From contig NZ_JODC01000009.1 in NCBI RefSeq assembly GCF_000720765.1, positions 1-64,000 on the forward strand: a DNA stretch of 64,000 bases, written 5' to 3'. This document shows, piece after piece, positions 40,954 to 49,095 of this stretch. Numbering within the stretch: position 1 is the first letter of the stretch; each line of letters begins with the position of its first letter. The notes beneath the pieces were generated by a model. It was not told the origin of the DNA. It made no database searches and saw nothing but the letters and a program-made list of their open reading frames with translations. The stretch is from Streptomyces sp. NRRL S-646. Its GTDB lineage: Bacteria > Actinomycetota > Actinomycetes > Streptomycetales > Streptomycetaceae. The position numbers and the translations under genes are program-made.

Positions 40954-41442
40954 CCGGAGTTCGCTTTCCCGGGACAGGGTCAGGAGGCAGGGAGTGCCCC
41001 CACCCGGCAGCCCGACCATGTCTCCTTGGTTCCGCCAGTCCCAGGACTCGTACGCGGCTTGTCCGGCATCGTCGGCCGGACGGAGCAGCGCGACTCCGAG
41101 TGCGACGTGCCGATCGGCCAGCAGGCGCTGTTGCAGGCGCCGGGCGATGTCGCGGTGCTGGGGGTGCTGAGGCGCCACGACCTGGGTGAGGAGCAGGAAG
41201 CGGGCACAGCCGGTGAGCCGTTGGACGCTCTCCTGCAGACCCCGCTCGGACCGGGCACCGGGGCCCACCGGAAAACCGAAGGAACAGCCCACCAGCACCG
41301 TCGTCTCGGCGACCAGCAACGCGAAGCCGGGCCGCCGGGCACTGACGGCCAGCCGCCACAGGAACTCACCCCGCTCCTGGCCCACCTTCCCGGAAGAGCC
41401 CACGACCGACGACACCACCAGGTCGGCGATCTCCTCGGTCAT
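40921..41442 (-). CDS. GNAT-like N-acetyltransferase
   Basis: 173 residues from ATG 41442 (MTEEIADLVVSSVVG). GNAT pattern: RPGFALLVAETTVLVGCSFGFPVG, then FLLLTQVVAPQHPQHRDIARRLQQRLLADR (the acetyl-CoA loop, normally Q/RxxGxG/A, here QHRDIARRL) and VALLRPADDAGQAAYESWDWRNQG. The substitution of the first Gly by Asp and the short length hint at altered activity. It is 20 bp downstream of a STAS gene on the same strand, suggesting an operon. Its end overlaps the decayed region. Confidence 0.68.
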   Translation of the reverse strand: MTEEIADLVVSSVVGSSGKVGQERGEFLWRLAVSARRPGFALLVAETTVLVGCSFGFPVGPGARSERGLQESVQRLTGCARFLLLTQVVAPQHPQHRDIARRLQQRLLADRHVALGVALLRPADDAGQAAYESWDWRNQGDMVGLPGGGTPCLLTLSRESELRLPGPRRRRKT

Positions 41443-41462
41443 CCCCTCCGCCTGTTGACGAC

Positions 41463-41774
41463 TCAGCCGGCGCAGGCGGATCCCGTGACGGCGAGGAGGT
41501 GGCTGATCTGCACGCACGGATGGTGCAGCCACAGAGACGCATGCACCCGGTCGGCACGCCTCGACGTCGTCAGGAAGACATTCAGGCCCTTGGCGTCGCA
41601 GGAGCCGACGGTGGTGAGGTCGACGTCGATGATGGTCACCCCGTCGCGCAGACACCGCTCCAGCGCGGCTCGGAGCAGGGGCACCGTCCCCGGCCCGATC
41701 TCACCGGCGAGCGTGACGAGGGCCCGCTCCCCCCGGTCACGGCGATGGATGTCCAGTCGCTGCACAACCCTCAC
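41463..41774 (-). CDS. STAS-domain protein
   Basis: 103 residues: RALVTLAGEIGPGTVPLLRAALERCLRDGVTIIDVDLTTVGSCDAKGLNVFLTTSRRA. The core DLTTVGSCDAKGL corresponds to the D-x-S-x-x-D/S-S region, but the usual phospho-Ser is replaced (CDAKG), so it may not be phosphorylated. It is divergent from the antagonist at 39369. GTG 41774, or GTG 41765 after GAGGG. Confidence 0.75.
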   Translation of the reverse strand: MRVVQRLDIHRRDRGERALVTLAGEIGPGTVPLLRAALERCLRDGVTIIDVDLTTVGSCDAKGLNVFLTTSRRADRVHASLWLHHPCVQISHLLAVTGSACAG

Positions 41775-42160
41775 ACCGCCCCTCGGCCGGGAAGCTCCTC
41801 GCCCAGGGGAGACGGCGGACGTGCTTCGATCGCGGCGGACATGACGCCGACCCGTCTCCGCACCGCCAGCTCGAGCGGTCCGGGGGTTCGTCTCTCGCCG
41901 AGGACGGCTCCGGCACGAGTACCGGAGTGCGTGATGCCCTCGGTGTCTCCACCGTACGTCGCCGGCCGCCCCGACCCACAGCGCCGGAGGGGCTCACCCG
42001 AAACGAGCGCACCGCCTGCCGAGCGGCTCATGGAGACGACATCCGGGCAGACGGTCCACCCGAGGGGCACACTGCCGAACCCCTCACTCACCGGGTATCC
42101 ACTGAGGCTGCTTCCACAACCTGCCGCAGGTATCGATGTTTCCCGCTCGCGCGGATCCAC
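41771..42160 (-). CDS. Doubtful ORF overlapping the STAS gene start
   Basis: 129 residues. The stop overlaps the STAS GTG start as GTGA, which is typical of coupled genes, but the translation (Arg/Gly/Pro/Ser-rich, no motif) shows no homology I know and the start is not clear. Listed only because of the overlap. Confidence 0.15.
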   Translation of the reverse strand: MDPRERETSIPAAGCGSSLSGYPVSEGFGSVPLGWTVCPDVVSMSRSAGGALVSGEPLRRCGSGRPATYGGDTEGITHSGTRAGAVLGERRTPGPLELAVRRRVGVMSAAIEARPPSPLGEELPGRGAV

Positions 42161-42278
42161 ATCATGTGCCCCTCGTGCCGCACCGGCCGCTCACACATCG
42201 CATGTTCTCGTTTCGGAAGTCGCTGAAGGGATCTCGTAGCGGGTCTGGCCTGGTGAAGTGGCCGATGGTGACGGCCGG

Positions 42279-42480
42279 ATGGCTGCCCGGTCCTGCCCGG
42301 CCTGTGGTGAGCGGCTGCAGTTGGACGTCGGCCGGGCGGGATCGGTTCTGTTCAGCGGTGTGTCGCTCCAGGTACCGGCATCAGGCCCGCCGGGTGCGAG
42401 CGAGAGTGGCGGCCTCGACCAAGGCCCGGAACGCCGCGAAGTGTCCGTCGTGCGGGAGGCGGTGGACGCCCGGCGTTGAC
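42279..42480 (+). pseudogene. Frameshifted small zinc-ribbon gene remnant
   Basis: From ATG 42279 the frame gives MAARSCPACGERLQLDVG. After a GGGCGGG run the family pattern continues in another frame as GRDRFCSAVCRSRYRHQARR and later KCPSCGRRWTPGVDH. Two CxxC-type ribbons of this kind occur in small proteins of Streptomyces integrative elements. The frame change indicates a disrupted gene; the remnant directly abuts the integrase-tail/tRNA repeat. Confidence 0.45.
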
Positions 42481-42509
42481 CATCCGGCGGGCACTTCCAC
42501 CGCTCAGCA

Positions 42510-42644
42510 ACCCCGAAAACGAAGCGGCGCCCGACCCGACCGAAGCCGACCCGGACGCCGCACAGCAGGTCAGAGGGCATATCCCCCGCCTACCACCCGT
42601 AGGCCCTGTGGGACTCGAACCCACAACCAATGGATCAAAAGTCC
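42510..42644. repeat. Left att region: integrase-tail remnant plus partial tRNA-Lys copy
   Basis: 42510-42598 matches the last codons and 3' flank of the integrase at 52870-52955 (GAAAACGAAGCGGCGCCCGA, CAGGTCAGAGGGCATATCCC). 42599-42644 repeats the 3' 45 nt of the tRNA-Lys gene (52956-53001) with a single difference, C for T in GGATCAAAAGTCC. It stops at the anticodon stem, so it cannot make a tRNA. This is the distal attachment site of the island, or the proximal end of an older element lost from the left. Confidence 0.85.
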
Positions 42645-42660
42645 TGGCGTGATCTTGCTG

Positions 42661-42697
42661 GGTGGGTCCGGGCGCTGTGTCGGTGTCCGGACCCACC
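42661..42697. terminator. Inverted repeat beside the left att site
   Basis: GGTGGGTCCGG (42661-42671) pairs with CCGGACCCACC (42687-42697), with a 15-nt loop. It lies just inside the island next to the att repeat; it may be a terminator or a recombinase accessory site. It is followed at 42757 by a 24-nt copy of an integrase-tail segment also found at 52841. Confidence 0.5.
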
Positions 42698-42798
42698 TGG
42701 GCAGGGCAGGTGCTGCCCCGTGCTTCGTCCACACCGAGATGGTCTCTGCCGGATCATCCGCTCACGCATCGCTCACGCATCCCGGCTCGCGCAATGAG

Positions 42799-42844
42799 AG
42801 GGGCCTGCGCACCGGACGACGCGTGGAGGCCCCTTTCGCACAGG
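42799..42844 (-). terminator. Terminator-like stem after the ABC-associated operon
   Basis: AGGGGCCT (42799-42806) and AGGCCCCT (42837-42844) flank a GC-rich loop with inner pairing, directly past the stop codon of the lipoprotein gene at 42846 on the minus strand. Confidence 0.5.
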
Positions 42845-42845
42845 C

Positions 42846-43901
42846 TCAGAAGCTCGTCAGCGTCCCCGGCAGATCGAACGTCCGGGACGTCCCCTTGTTC
42901 AGGTCCACCACGGCCGCGGTGTTGTCCGAGACCATCACCCAGCCACCCCGCGTCTGCCGCAGCAGGGACGAGCTGTCCATGCCTTTGACCGTCACGCGCC
43001 GCAGTTCACGCCCGCTTCTCCGGTCCAGCTCGATGAGATCGCTGTCCTCCCCGAAGTTCACCGCGATCACGACTGTGTTCTTCGACGCCTGCAAGGCATC
43101 GACCCGTCCGCCGACTGCGCTGACCACCGTTGCCTCGTCTGCGTTCTTCAGGGTCACTTTCACCGTGGTTTCCTGGCTGTCCCGGGTGGGGGTACCGGCC
43201 AGGACTGGGGTGCCTGCTGGACATGCAAGTTGCTGCACCTGCACGCCGCCGGCCTCCCCGACCTGCCTGGTCCTGCCGGTGGCGAGGTCGAGCACACTCG
43301 CCTTCACGTCGGACCCCTGTCCGGTAGCCAGGCACACCGTGTCACTGGACGGATCGGACGCCGCCAGCGTGACCGGTCCCGGAACCTGCACGTCCCGGAC
43401 TTTCTTCCACGTCTTCGCATCGCGTACCAGCACACTGGTGGTTTTGCTGCCCGCCGTGGCAGCATCCTGATCGCTTCCGGAGGAGTCATGAACGGTCGCG
43501 ACCAAGCTCTTGCCCGGCACGAGTTCACGCAGCCGCTCCGTATCGTTCTTCTCATCCAGGGCGTGCCGGGCGGTGTTCAGTGTGAAAAGCCGGTCTGGAC
43601 GCTCCTCTTTGCGGTGCGTTGACAGCCACCACGTCCCGTCGGCCAACTGCACGAGCTGAGGAGCCAGCGCGTCATCGTCGCCATCCTTCTGCGGCACAAC
43701 AGCCAGCGCCTGCGCGTGGTGAGCTTCTGGATTGATGCCGACCACCACTGTGTGCCCGGACACGCTCGCAGTCACAAACGTCTGCGATCCCTTCCAGTCC
43801 GTTCCCAACTCCACATCGTCGGAACCGGAACAGGAGGCCAACAGGGCAGCGGACACCGCGAGCGCGGCGTACGACGTCTTGCGCCGCATAACAGGGATCA
43901 C
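42846..43901 (-). CDS. Lipoprotein with beta-propeller-like repeats, last gene of ABC operon
   Basis: 351 residues. Lipobox SAALLASC within the first 25 residues. The rest is a series of short strands with repeated W/V-x-D patterns (LVQLADGTWWLSTHRKEERPDRLFTLN; TSVLVRDAKTWKKVRDVQVPG; NTVVIAVNFGEDSDLIELDRRSG; GGWVMVSDNTAAVVDLNKG), which suggests a seven-bladed propeller on the outer face of the membrane. GTG start overlaps the permease stop as GTGA, so it is co-translated with the ABC transporter. No known family recognised; a periplasm-side partner of the MacB-like permease is a reasonable inference. Confidence 0.75.
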   Translation of the reverse strand: MIPVMRRKTSYAALAVSAALLASCSGSDDVELGTDWKGSQTFVTASVSGHTVVVGINPEAHHAQALAVVPQKDGDDDALAPQLVQLADGTWWLSTHRKEERPDRLFTLNTARHALDEKNDTERLRELVPGKSLVATVHDSSGSDQDAATAGSKTTSVLVRDAKTWKKVRDVQVPGPVTLAASDPSSDTVCLATGQGSDVKASVLDLATGRTRQVGEAGGVQVQQLACPAGTPVLAGTPTRDSQETTVKVTLKNADEATVVSAVGGRVDALQASKNTVVIAVNFGEDSDLIELDRRSGRELRRVTVKGMDSSSLLRQTRGGWVMVSDNTAAVVDLNKGTSRTFDLPGTLTSF

Positions 43902-45115
43902 CAGTCCTTCATGGCTTCAGTGGGGGACATGCGAGCGGCACGATGAGCCGGGAGCACGGCGCCGGCAGCTACGACGACAACGGTCGCAACCGACAGAGAG
44001 ATCAGCGTCAGCGTCCCCGGAAGCGGTACTGTGTCGCGCACGTACGGGGCGATGTCACCGATACGCCGAAGACCAGCAGCCGCCGCACTGGACGCGCCCA
44101 CCGCCAACACGATGCCAGCTGCAGCCGCCACCACACCGGCGATCGCCATCTCCGCCACGAGCATCCCCATCACCGAGCGGCTACGGAAGCCGACTGCCTT
44201 GAGGATGCCCACTTCCTGGGCCCGCTGCCGCCCCAGCGCACCCGTCACCGTGACGGCCCCTACGAAGGCGAGCACGCCCAGAACGCCGAGCAGCACGTTC
44301 CCGGTCAGGCTGACCAACTGCAGCACTCCGGGAAGAGCCTGAAGCTGCTGTTGCAGGGAGTTGGCCGGGTAGTTCATCCTCTGCACGGCGTTGAGCACGC
44401 CCGGTACATGGGCGGCGCTGTCAGCCACCACCGTCAGCTGATCCCAGCCTGAGGTGCGCAGGTAGTCGTCGGTCGTCTTGCCAGCCGCAGCCGCCGCCCA
44501 TTTCACCACGGTCGCGTCGTCCGCATACGCGGTGTCCGGGCCGTCGAACTGCCAGCTGGGGTCGTACAGGCCCACCACCTTCACCCGGTCGCTCACCGTG
44601 TTCCCCACGCCGGGCCGCACATATCGGTGCGCGTCCACTGTCACCGTCCTGCCCACCATCGACGACAGGTCCACCCCATGCGTGGAGGCGGGAAAGACCA
44701 CCTCTCCGCGGTGCAGCGGAAACAGCTGCTTGCGCACCGACTTGACCACGGGGGGTGCCAGCGCCTTGCGATAGGTCGTCGCATACAGCAGGTCGGCCCC
44801 CTCGGGGTTGTCCCGTACCGGCATGGACACCTGAAGCCTGTGCTGGACCGACTCGACGTGAGCGATCTTCGCCAGGCGCTTCTCCGTCGCGTCCGTCAGC
44901 TGAGCGGTGTCGGGACGTCCCTCCGGGGAGTCCACCGTGACCGACCGGTTCGCCGTCGACTCCCCGACCTGGCTGGTCGTCGTCCCCTGCGCGTTCGAAG
45001 CGATCCCGATCGCGCTCAGGCACACCGCGCCGGCGACCGCGACCATCGCCACCAGACCCAGCAGCCGCCTACGCAACGCTCGCACGTTCCACCACGCCAC
45101 CTGAAGCAGGTTCAC
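43898..45115 (-). CDS. MacB/FtsX-type ABC transporter permease
   Basis: 405 residues with four membrane helices: one at the N-terminus (LLGLVAMVAVAGAVCLSAIGIA), then an extracytoplasmic domain of about 220 residues, and three at the C-terminus (VLLGVLGVLAFVGAVTVTGALG; MAIAGVVAAAAGIVLAVGAS; LTLISLSVATVVVVAAGAVLPA). FtsX-family motifs are EVGILKAVGFRSRSVMGMLVAEM and the terminal ARMSPTEAMKDW. MacB-type transporters act as mechanotransmitters rather than classic channels. ATG overlaps the ATPase stop by 4 nt. Confidence 0.88.
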   Translation of the reverse strand: MNLLQVAWWNVRALRRRLLGLVAMVAVAGAVCLSAIGIASNAQGTTTSQVGESTANRSVTVDSPEGRPDTAQLTDATEKRLAKIAHVESVQHRLQVSMPVRDNPEGADLLYATTYRKALAPPVVKSVRKQLFPLHRGEVVFPASTHGVDLSSMVGRTVTVDAHRYVRPGVGNTVSDRVKVVGLYDPSWQFDGPDTAYADDATVVKWAAAAAGKTTDDYLRTSGWDQLTVVADSAAHVPGVLNAVQRMNYPANSLQQQLQALPGVLQLVSLTGNVLLGVLGVLAFVGAVTVTGALGRQRAQEVGILKAVGFRSRSVMGMLVAEMAIAGVVAAAAGIVLAVGASSAAAAGLRRIGDIAPYVRDTVPLPGTLTLISLSVATVVVVAAGAVLPAHRAARMSPTEAMKDW

Positions 45116-45852
45116 AGCTCACCCTCCCGCGAACCCCGGGTGCGTGCCCAGGAGCGGCCGTTCGTCTTGTCCTGTGCCGAAAGACCTGCGCCCCGGCCCA
45201 GCCGGTGAACGACGTCGGCCGCATCCGCGACCGCCTGATTGTGCGTAACGACGAGCACCCCTCGCCCGTCGTCCGCCAACTCCCGGAACAGGCCCAGCAA
45301 CAGGGCCTCGCTCTCGGTGTCCAGGTTTCCGGTGGGTTCGTCGGCCAGCAGCAGTGGCGGATCGTTCACCAGCGCTCGGGCCAGCGCCACGCGCTGCTGT
45401 TCGCCCCCGGACAGCTCGCTGGGCCGGTGCTCGCACCGGTCTCCCAGCCCCACGCGCTCCAGCAGACCGCGCGCCCGGGCCTCTGCCTCCCGGCGCCTGC
45501 CGGTGTACGGAAGCAGGACATTGCGCAGGGCGCTGTGCTGTGGCAGCAGGTTGTAGGACTGGAAGACGAACCCCAGACGCCGACGCCGCAGTTCCGCGAG
45601 TGCGCTGTCTGACAGACCATGGGTGTCGCGGCCCTCCAGCTCCACCCGGCCTGTGTCGGGTTTCGTCAGCAGCCCGAGAATGTGCATGAGGGTGGATTTG
45701 CCCGATCCGGAGTGTCCGACGAGCGCGGTGACGCATCCCGGCGCGACAGCGAGATCGATGTCTTTGAGGACGTCGACCCGCTGGCCGCGCAATGTATAGG
45801 ACTTGCCTATCCCACTCGCTGTCAGCAGTGTGCTCACGGGGGTTCTGCTCAC
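45112..45852 (-). CDS. MacB/LolD-type ABC transporter ATPase
   Basis: 246 residues. Walker [17 protein letters not shown]-loop [21 protein letters not shown], signature [15 protein letters not shown], Walker [14 protein letters not shown] and switch His [12 protein letters not shown], all intact. This is the ATPase partner of the permease at 43898. I took GTG 45852 as start; GTG 45837 is an alternative. It begins 9 bp after the stop of the upstream lipoprotein gene. Confidence 0.9.
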   Translation of the reverse strand: MSRTPVSTLLTASGIGKSYTLRGQRVDVLKDIDLAVAPGCVTALVGHSGSGKSTLMHILGLLTKPDTGRVELEGRDTHGLSDSALAELRRRRLGFVFQSYNLLPQHSALRNVLLPYTGRRREAEARARGLLERVGLGDRCEHRPSELSGGEQQRVALARALVNDPPLLLADEPTGNLDTESEALLLGLFRELADDGRGVLVVTHNQAVADAADVVHRLGRGAGLSAQDKTNGRSWARTRGSREGEL

Positions 45853-45860
45853 TTTCTGTC

Positions 45861-47525
45861 TCAGGAGCCCTGCGAGGGCAGAGTTCCCAGCTTCCGATCC
45901 AGTGCCTTGTCCAGCTCCCATACCGCCCATGTCGTCTTGAGGTCGCAGCCCGGCTCGTCATCGGGGCGGTACAGGCCGGGGAGCCCCGGACAGCCCCGGT
46001 GCGCCCTGAACTGACTGGCAAGGTGACTCACCATGGATTCGTCGGCATGGCCGCCGAGCAGCAGGTAGGCGCGGACGATCAGCGCACGGTCATAGACGCT
46101 TGCGCGGGGCCCCGGGTCGACTGCCCATCGCTTGAGCACGTCCGCGGTCAGCCATCCAGGTGTCCGGTCCTCCTGGCCGGTCTGGTGCAGGCCGACCACC
46201 AGCGTGGCAGCCGCCTGCGCGCCTTCCAGATCGTCAACGCTCCAGCGTGTGACGGAGGGAACCGGTATCGGTATGCCGGACTCCGCGCAGTCCCATGCCG
46301 CACGCTGCCAGGCCACCACGTTGTCTGCGGTGACCGTGGCCGGCACCGTCGACGGATCCTGGCAGAGCGCGGCCTCCTGTCGAGAAAGCGGCTCACCGCC
46401 GGCGCTGTGCTTGAGGGCGGCCAGGTTCAGCCGCGCGGCGCCGTCGCGGGGCGCGTCCTGGGCATTGGCCTGCTCCTCGACCGCAGACAGGAGACGTTTG
46501 TCCCGCACAGGCCATCCGGCCAGGCTCCGCAGTTGCTGCACGAACAACGACGCGTCGGGCGTGCCCAGGTAGGAGGACGGGTCACGCACCGTTCCGTCCT
46601 GCATGCGCTCCTGCTCAAGACGGCGGGTGACCGCCGAGAACGCCCCATTGGAATTGCCGGCGGCGCGCAGGATGTGCACCAGGCTGTACAGCTGGTCGTA
46701 GTCGAGGCTTCCGACGTTGTGCGACAGGGCCTGCTGCCATGTCTTCCGGTCCACACGCGGCTCTTTGCCGGCCGACTCCTGGAGCAATACGTAGTTGTAT
46801 GTGTCTTCCAGCAGGGCGGCGCGTTCCTTGTCCGGGCGCTCGGTGAACCGGCTCGTGTCCGGAGCTGCCAGCGACGTCAGGGAGCCGGGGACGGACTTGC
46901 CGAGCAGGTGCAGGCAGCGTGCCAGGGCCGCGGCCTCGTCCAGTCGCGGCCTGCCGTCTGCCAGCCTGCCCAGCCAGCCAGCGGTGGCCGCCTTGTCAGC
47001 GGCGGGAAGCTTCGTGAGAGTTCCGGTGGCCGCCTCCACCTCCAGCGCCGCCCAAGTGGCACCGAGGCGTCCTTCGTCGCTCTTCTCTCCGAGCGCGGGA
47101 TCTTCGTACCATCCCTTGCCGGTTCGCAGTTTCTCCACGTCCTGGGTGTCGCCGCGCCCCAGCACTGCAGACACTCCGGCCTCGCGCAGCGGGACAAGCC
47201 AGTACCTCCCCCACAGTGCGGACGTCTTGAGCGCATCGGAGCGCAGCGCTGCGGCCGTCGTGGCTCCCACCGTGACCTTCGGCTTCGCGCCGGTCTCTGC
47301 CAGGATGCGCAGCGCGTAGGACTGAGATTCGGCGCTGCCGCGCTCTTCCCTCAGAAAGGGGTGGTAGTACAGGCCGTTGACCTGGCTGACGAGGCTCTGG
47401 AAGTAGGCTGGTTCCCTGCTTTCATGGTGGCTGCCCTGCGAGGTGCAGGACACGGCGGGCAGCAGGACGCAGGCCGCAGCAGCCGCCCACGCCGCTTTCC
47501 TCGCGACTCTCCTGGCGTGAGACAT
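45861..47525 (-). CDS. Large lipoprotein, first gene of the ABC operon
   Basis: 554 residues. Signal peptide with lipobox-like end (AAAACVLLPAVSC, about residue 27). The mature part is predicted all-helical with repeated helix pairs (TWAALEVEAATGTLTKL; LDEAAALARCLHLLG; SLDYDQLYSLVHILRAAG; RASVYDRALIVRAYLLLGG; LKTTWAVWELDKAL), reminiscent of alpha/alpha-toroid folds such as terpene cyclase or prenyltransferase-like domains. I see no catalytic motif. It leads the polycistron lipoprotein-ATPase-permease-lipoprotein. Confidence 0.75.
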   Translation of the reverse strand: MSHARRVARKAAWAAAAACVLLPAVSCTSQGSHHESREPAYFQSLVSQVNGLYYHPFLREERGSAESQSYALRILAETGAKPKVTVGATTAAALRSDALKTSALWGRYWLVPLREAGVSAVLGRGDTQDVEKLRTGKGWYEDPALGEKSDEGRLGATWAALEVEAATGTLTKLPAADKAATAGWLGRLADGRPRLDEAAALARCLHLLGKSVPGSLTSLAAPDTSRFTERPDKERAALLEDTYNYVLLQESAGKEPRVDRKTWQQALSHNVGSLDYDQLYSLVHILRAAGNSNGAFSAVTRRLEQERMQDGTVRDPSSYLGTPDASLFVQQLRSLAGWPVRDKRLLSAVEEQANAQDAPRDGAARLNLAALKHSAGGEPLSRQEAALCQDPSTVPATVTADNVVAWQRAAWDCAESGIPIPVPSVTRWSVDDLEGAQAAATLVVGLHQTGQEDRTPGWLTADVLKRWAVDPGPRASVYDRALIVRAYLLLGGHADESMVSHLASQFRAHRGCPGLPGLYRPDDEPGCDLKTTWAVWELDKALDRKLGTLPSQGS

Positions 47526-47548
47526 ACTCGTTCTCCCCCGTAAGAGAA

Positions 47549-47579
47549 CTCTGCCCCCGCCAAAGGGGCGGGGGCAGAG
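47549..47579 (-). terminator. Terminator hairpin between the secreted-protein gene and the ABC operon
   Basis: CTCTGCCCCCGCC (47549-47561) and GGCGGGGGCAGAG (47567-47579) with a 5-nt loop, 33 nt past the stop of the secreted-protein gene. It separates that gene from the ABC operon. Confidence 0.8.
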
Positions 47580-47611
47580 ACGTTCAGGTGGTGCGCAGTG
47601 TCAAGAGCGGA

Positions 47612-48109
47612 TCAGGCCGCGCCGGCAGTGACGCACTTCTCCGTGAACTTGATGCTGCTGGTGATCTGGGCCGAGCCGCAGGACTTGGTCGACACGTACA
47701 CGGTCAGCGAGCTGGGCTTCATCTGACCGTAGGTGTCCGAGATCCACTTGTGCCCGCCGTAGTTCTTCCAGCGGACCTCGCCCTGCGACTTGCTGGTCAT
47801 CTTCAGCGTCGCCTCAGGGTTCTTCGAGATCGTGAGGGAGACGCTGATGCCGTGAGCGGTCAGGATGGCCCGGTTCTGCACCCACTGGGCACTGTCGTGG
47901 GCCGTGCCCTTGTACACCTTGGTCGACGCCTTCCAGTCACAGGTGCTCACGTACGAGCCACAGTGCCAGGCGTTCACCTGCATTTTGTGGCCCGGGATGC
48001 CCCAGGTACCAGAGGACGACGTGGCGTGCGCGGGCGCAGCTGCGAACAGCAGCGCACCGGCGGCCACCGCAGCGGCCCCACCAGAGGCCAGGCGCGAGAG
48101 AGTACGCAT
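47612..48109 (-). CDS. Small secreted cysteine-containing protein of the island
   Basis: 165 residues. Signal peptide MRTLSRLASGGAAAVAAGALLFAAAPAHA. The mature part has four cysteines (NAWHCGSYVSTCDWKAST ... KSCGSAQ ... KFTEKC), likely two disulfides, and many Trp/Tyr/Lys residues in a strand-rich pattern. Secretion, cysteine pairs and location beside a MacB-type ABC system with two lipoproteins suggest an exported bioactive or signalling protein, but there is no family match I know. GGGGAGAAATC precedes ATG 48109; the longer ORF is not supported. Confidence 0.75.
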   Translation of the reverse strand: MRTLSRLASGGAAAVAAGALLFAAAPAHATSSSGTWGIPGHKMQVNAWHCGSYVSTCDWKASTKVYKGTAHDSAQWVQNRAILTAHGISVSLTISKNPEATLKMTSKSQGEVRWKNYGGHKWISDTYGQMKPSSLTVYVSTKSCGSAQITSSIKFTEKCVTAGAA

Positions 48110-48276
48110 GATTTCTCCCCGTAGAAGTGGAAATGCTTCCTTGACCATGCGCCCGGCACCGCAAACGGCACCCGCACGCACGTTCCACTGATTTCTACGT
48201 CCTGGCCGCACCTGCGACCATCGCACCTTCGGGCACCCTGCCCTCCAGGGCTAACAGGGGTCCGGGCCGCAAAGGC

Positions 48277-48756
48277 TCAGCCCTGCTTCGCGCACGCCTT
48301 CTGCTTCGTCAGCCCCGACACGATCCCGGACACTTCACCGATCACGGCGTTCTTGTCCTTGATCCGCTCCGACATCGTGACCTCGGCTGCAGGGCTACGC
48401 CCGTACGACAGGACCGTCTTCACCCCGTCGTGGGTCTTCTTCTCGTTCACGACCCAGTCGACCCCCTTAACCGACGCGCATGGAGCCGATTCCGGAACGT
48501 CCGAGATGTTCCCGCACCGGAGAATGACATCTCCGTCCCCCCACACGGCAGTTCCCTTCTGGTCGGAATCGTCGCGCTCATGGCCCCCCAGCTTCTGCGG
48601 CGCCTTGCTCACCAGACTGGAGCACGCCGCACTGGCACCCCCCGGAGCTCCCGACACGTTGTAGGAACGCGAGGAGGTCCCGCATGCTGCAAGAGCGGCA
48701 GCACACACAGCGACCACAGCAACCTGTGCCAGACGCCGGCCAGAGGTCATCTCCAT
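48277..48756 (-). CDS. DUF3515-like lipoprotein
   Basis: 159 residues. Lipobox CAAALAACG. The core ACSSLVSKAPQKLGG, AVWGDGDVILRCG, APCASVKGVDWVVNEK resembles DUF3515, a family of actinobacterial lipoproteins of unknown role with conserved Cys and the PAVILRCG-like motif. Four cysteines follow the lipid Cys. AAGGGA lies before the start. Chromosomal DUF3515 genes sit near thiamine and cell-wall genes; this island copy is a diverged paralogue. Confidence 0.7.
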   Translation of the reverse strand: MEMTSGRRLAQVAVVAVCAAALAACGTSSRSYNVSGAPGGASAACSSLVSKAPQKLGGHERDDSDQKGTAVWGDGDVILRCGNISDVPESAPCASVKGVDWVVNEKKTHDGVKTVLSYGRSPAAEVTMSERIKDKNAVIGEVSGIVSGLTKQKACAKQG

Positions 48757-48870
48757 GAGTAATCCCTTGTCTAGGTAACGTAGTTATGAGCATGCTTCGG
48801 CGAGGGCCACACGGTAGGAGGCGGTACACGGCGCTCTCGTACGGAATGTCGGCCATGCCGATGACCGGGG

Positions 48871-49095
48871 TCAGTCCTCGCGGACGCTGAGCAGGTCTCC
48901 GGGCTGGCAGTTCAATTCGCGGCAGATCGCAGTGAGGGTGGAAAAGCGAATCGCCTTCGCACGGTCGTTCTTCAGGACGGAGAGGTTGACCACCGTCACC
49001 CCGACCCTGGCCGCCAGTTCGGACAAGGTCATGCCGCGCTCGGCCAGCAGCCGGTCCAGGTGGACTTGAACCCGGTGTTCCTCCTCTGACGGCAT
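48871..49095 (-). CDS. Small XRE/YozG-type HTH regulator
   Basis: 74 residues: HLDRLLAERGMTLSELAARVGVTVVNLSVLKNDRAKAIRFSTLTAICRELNCQPGDLLSVRED, the YozG-like Cro/CI HTH. Its ATG shares one base with the stop of the DUF2975 gene (TGATG), so the two are translated together. This HTH/DUF2975 pair is a recurrent unit in Gram-positive bacteria; the HTH presumably controls its own operon. Confidence 0.88.
   Translation of the reverse strand: MPSEEEHRVQVHLDRLLAERGMTLSELAARVGVTVVNLSVLKNDRAKAIRFSTLTAICRELNCQPGDLLSVRED

Noticed and set aside
42136..43470. 444-codon plus-strand ORF across the left att site
   Set aside because: It crosses the partial tRNA and the antisense of the lipoprotein gene; only the short zinc-ribbon part has any homology.
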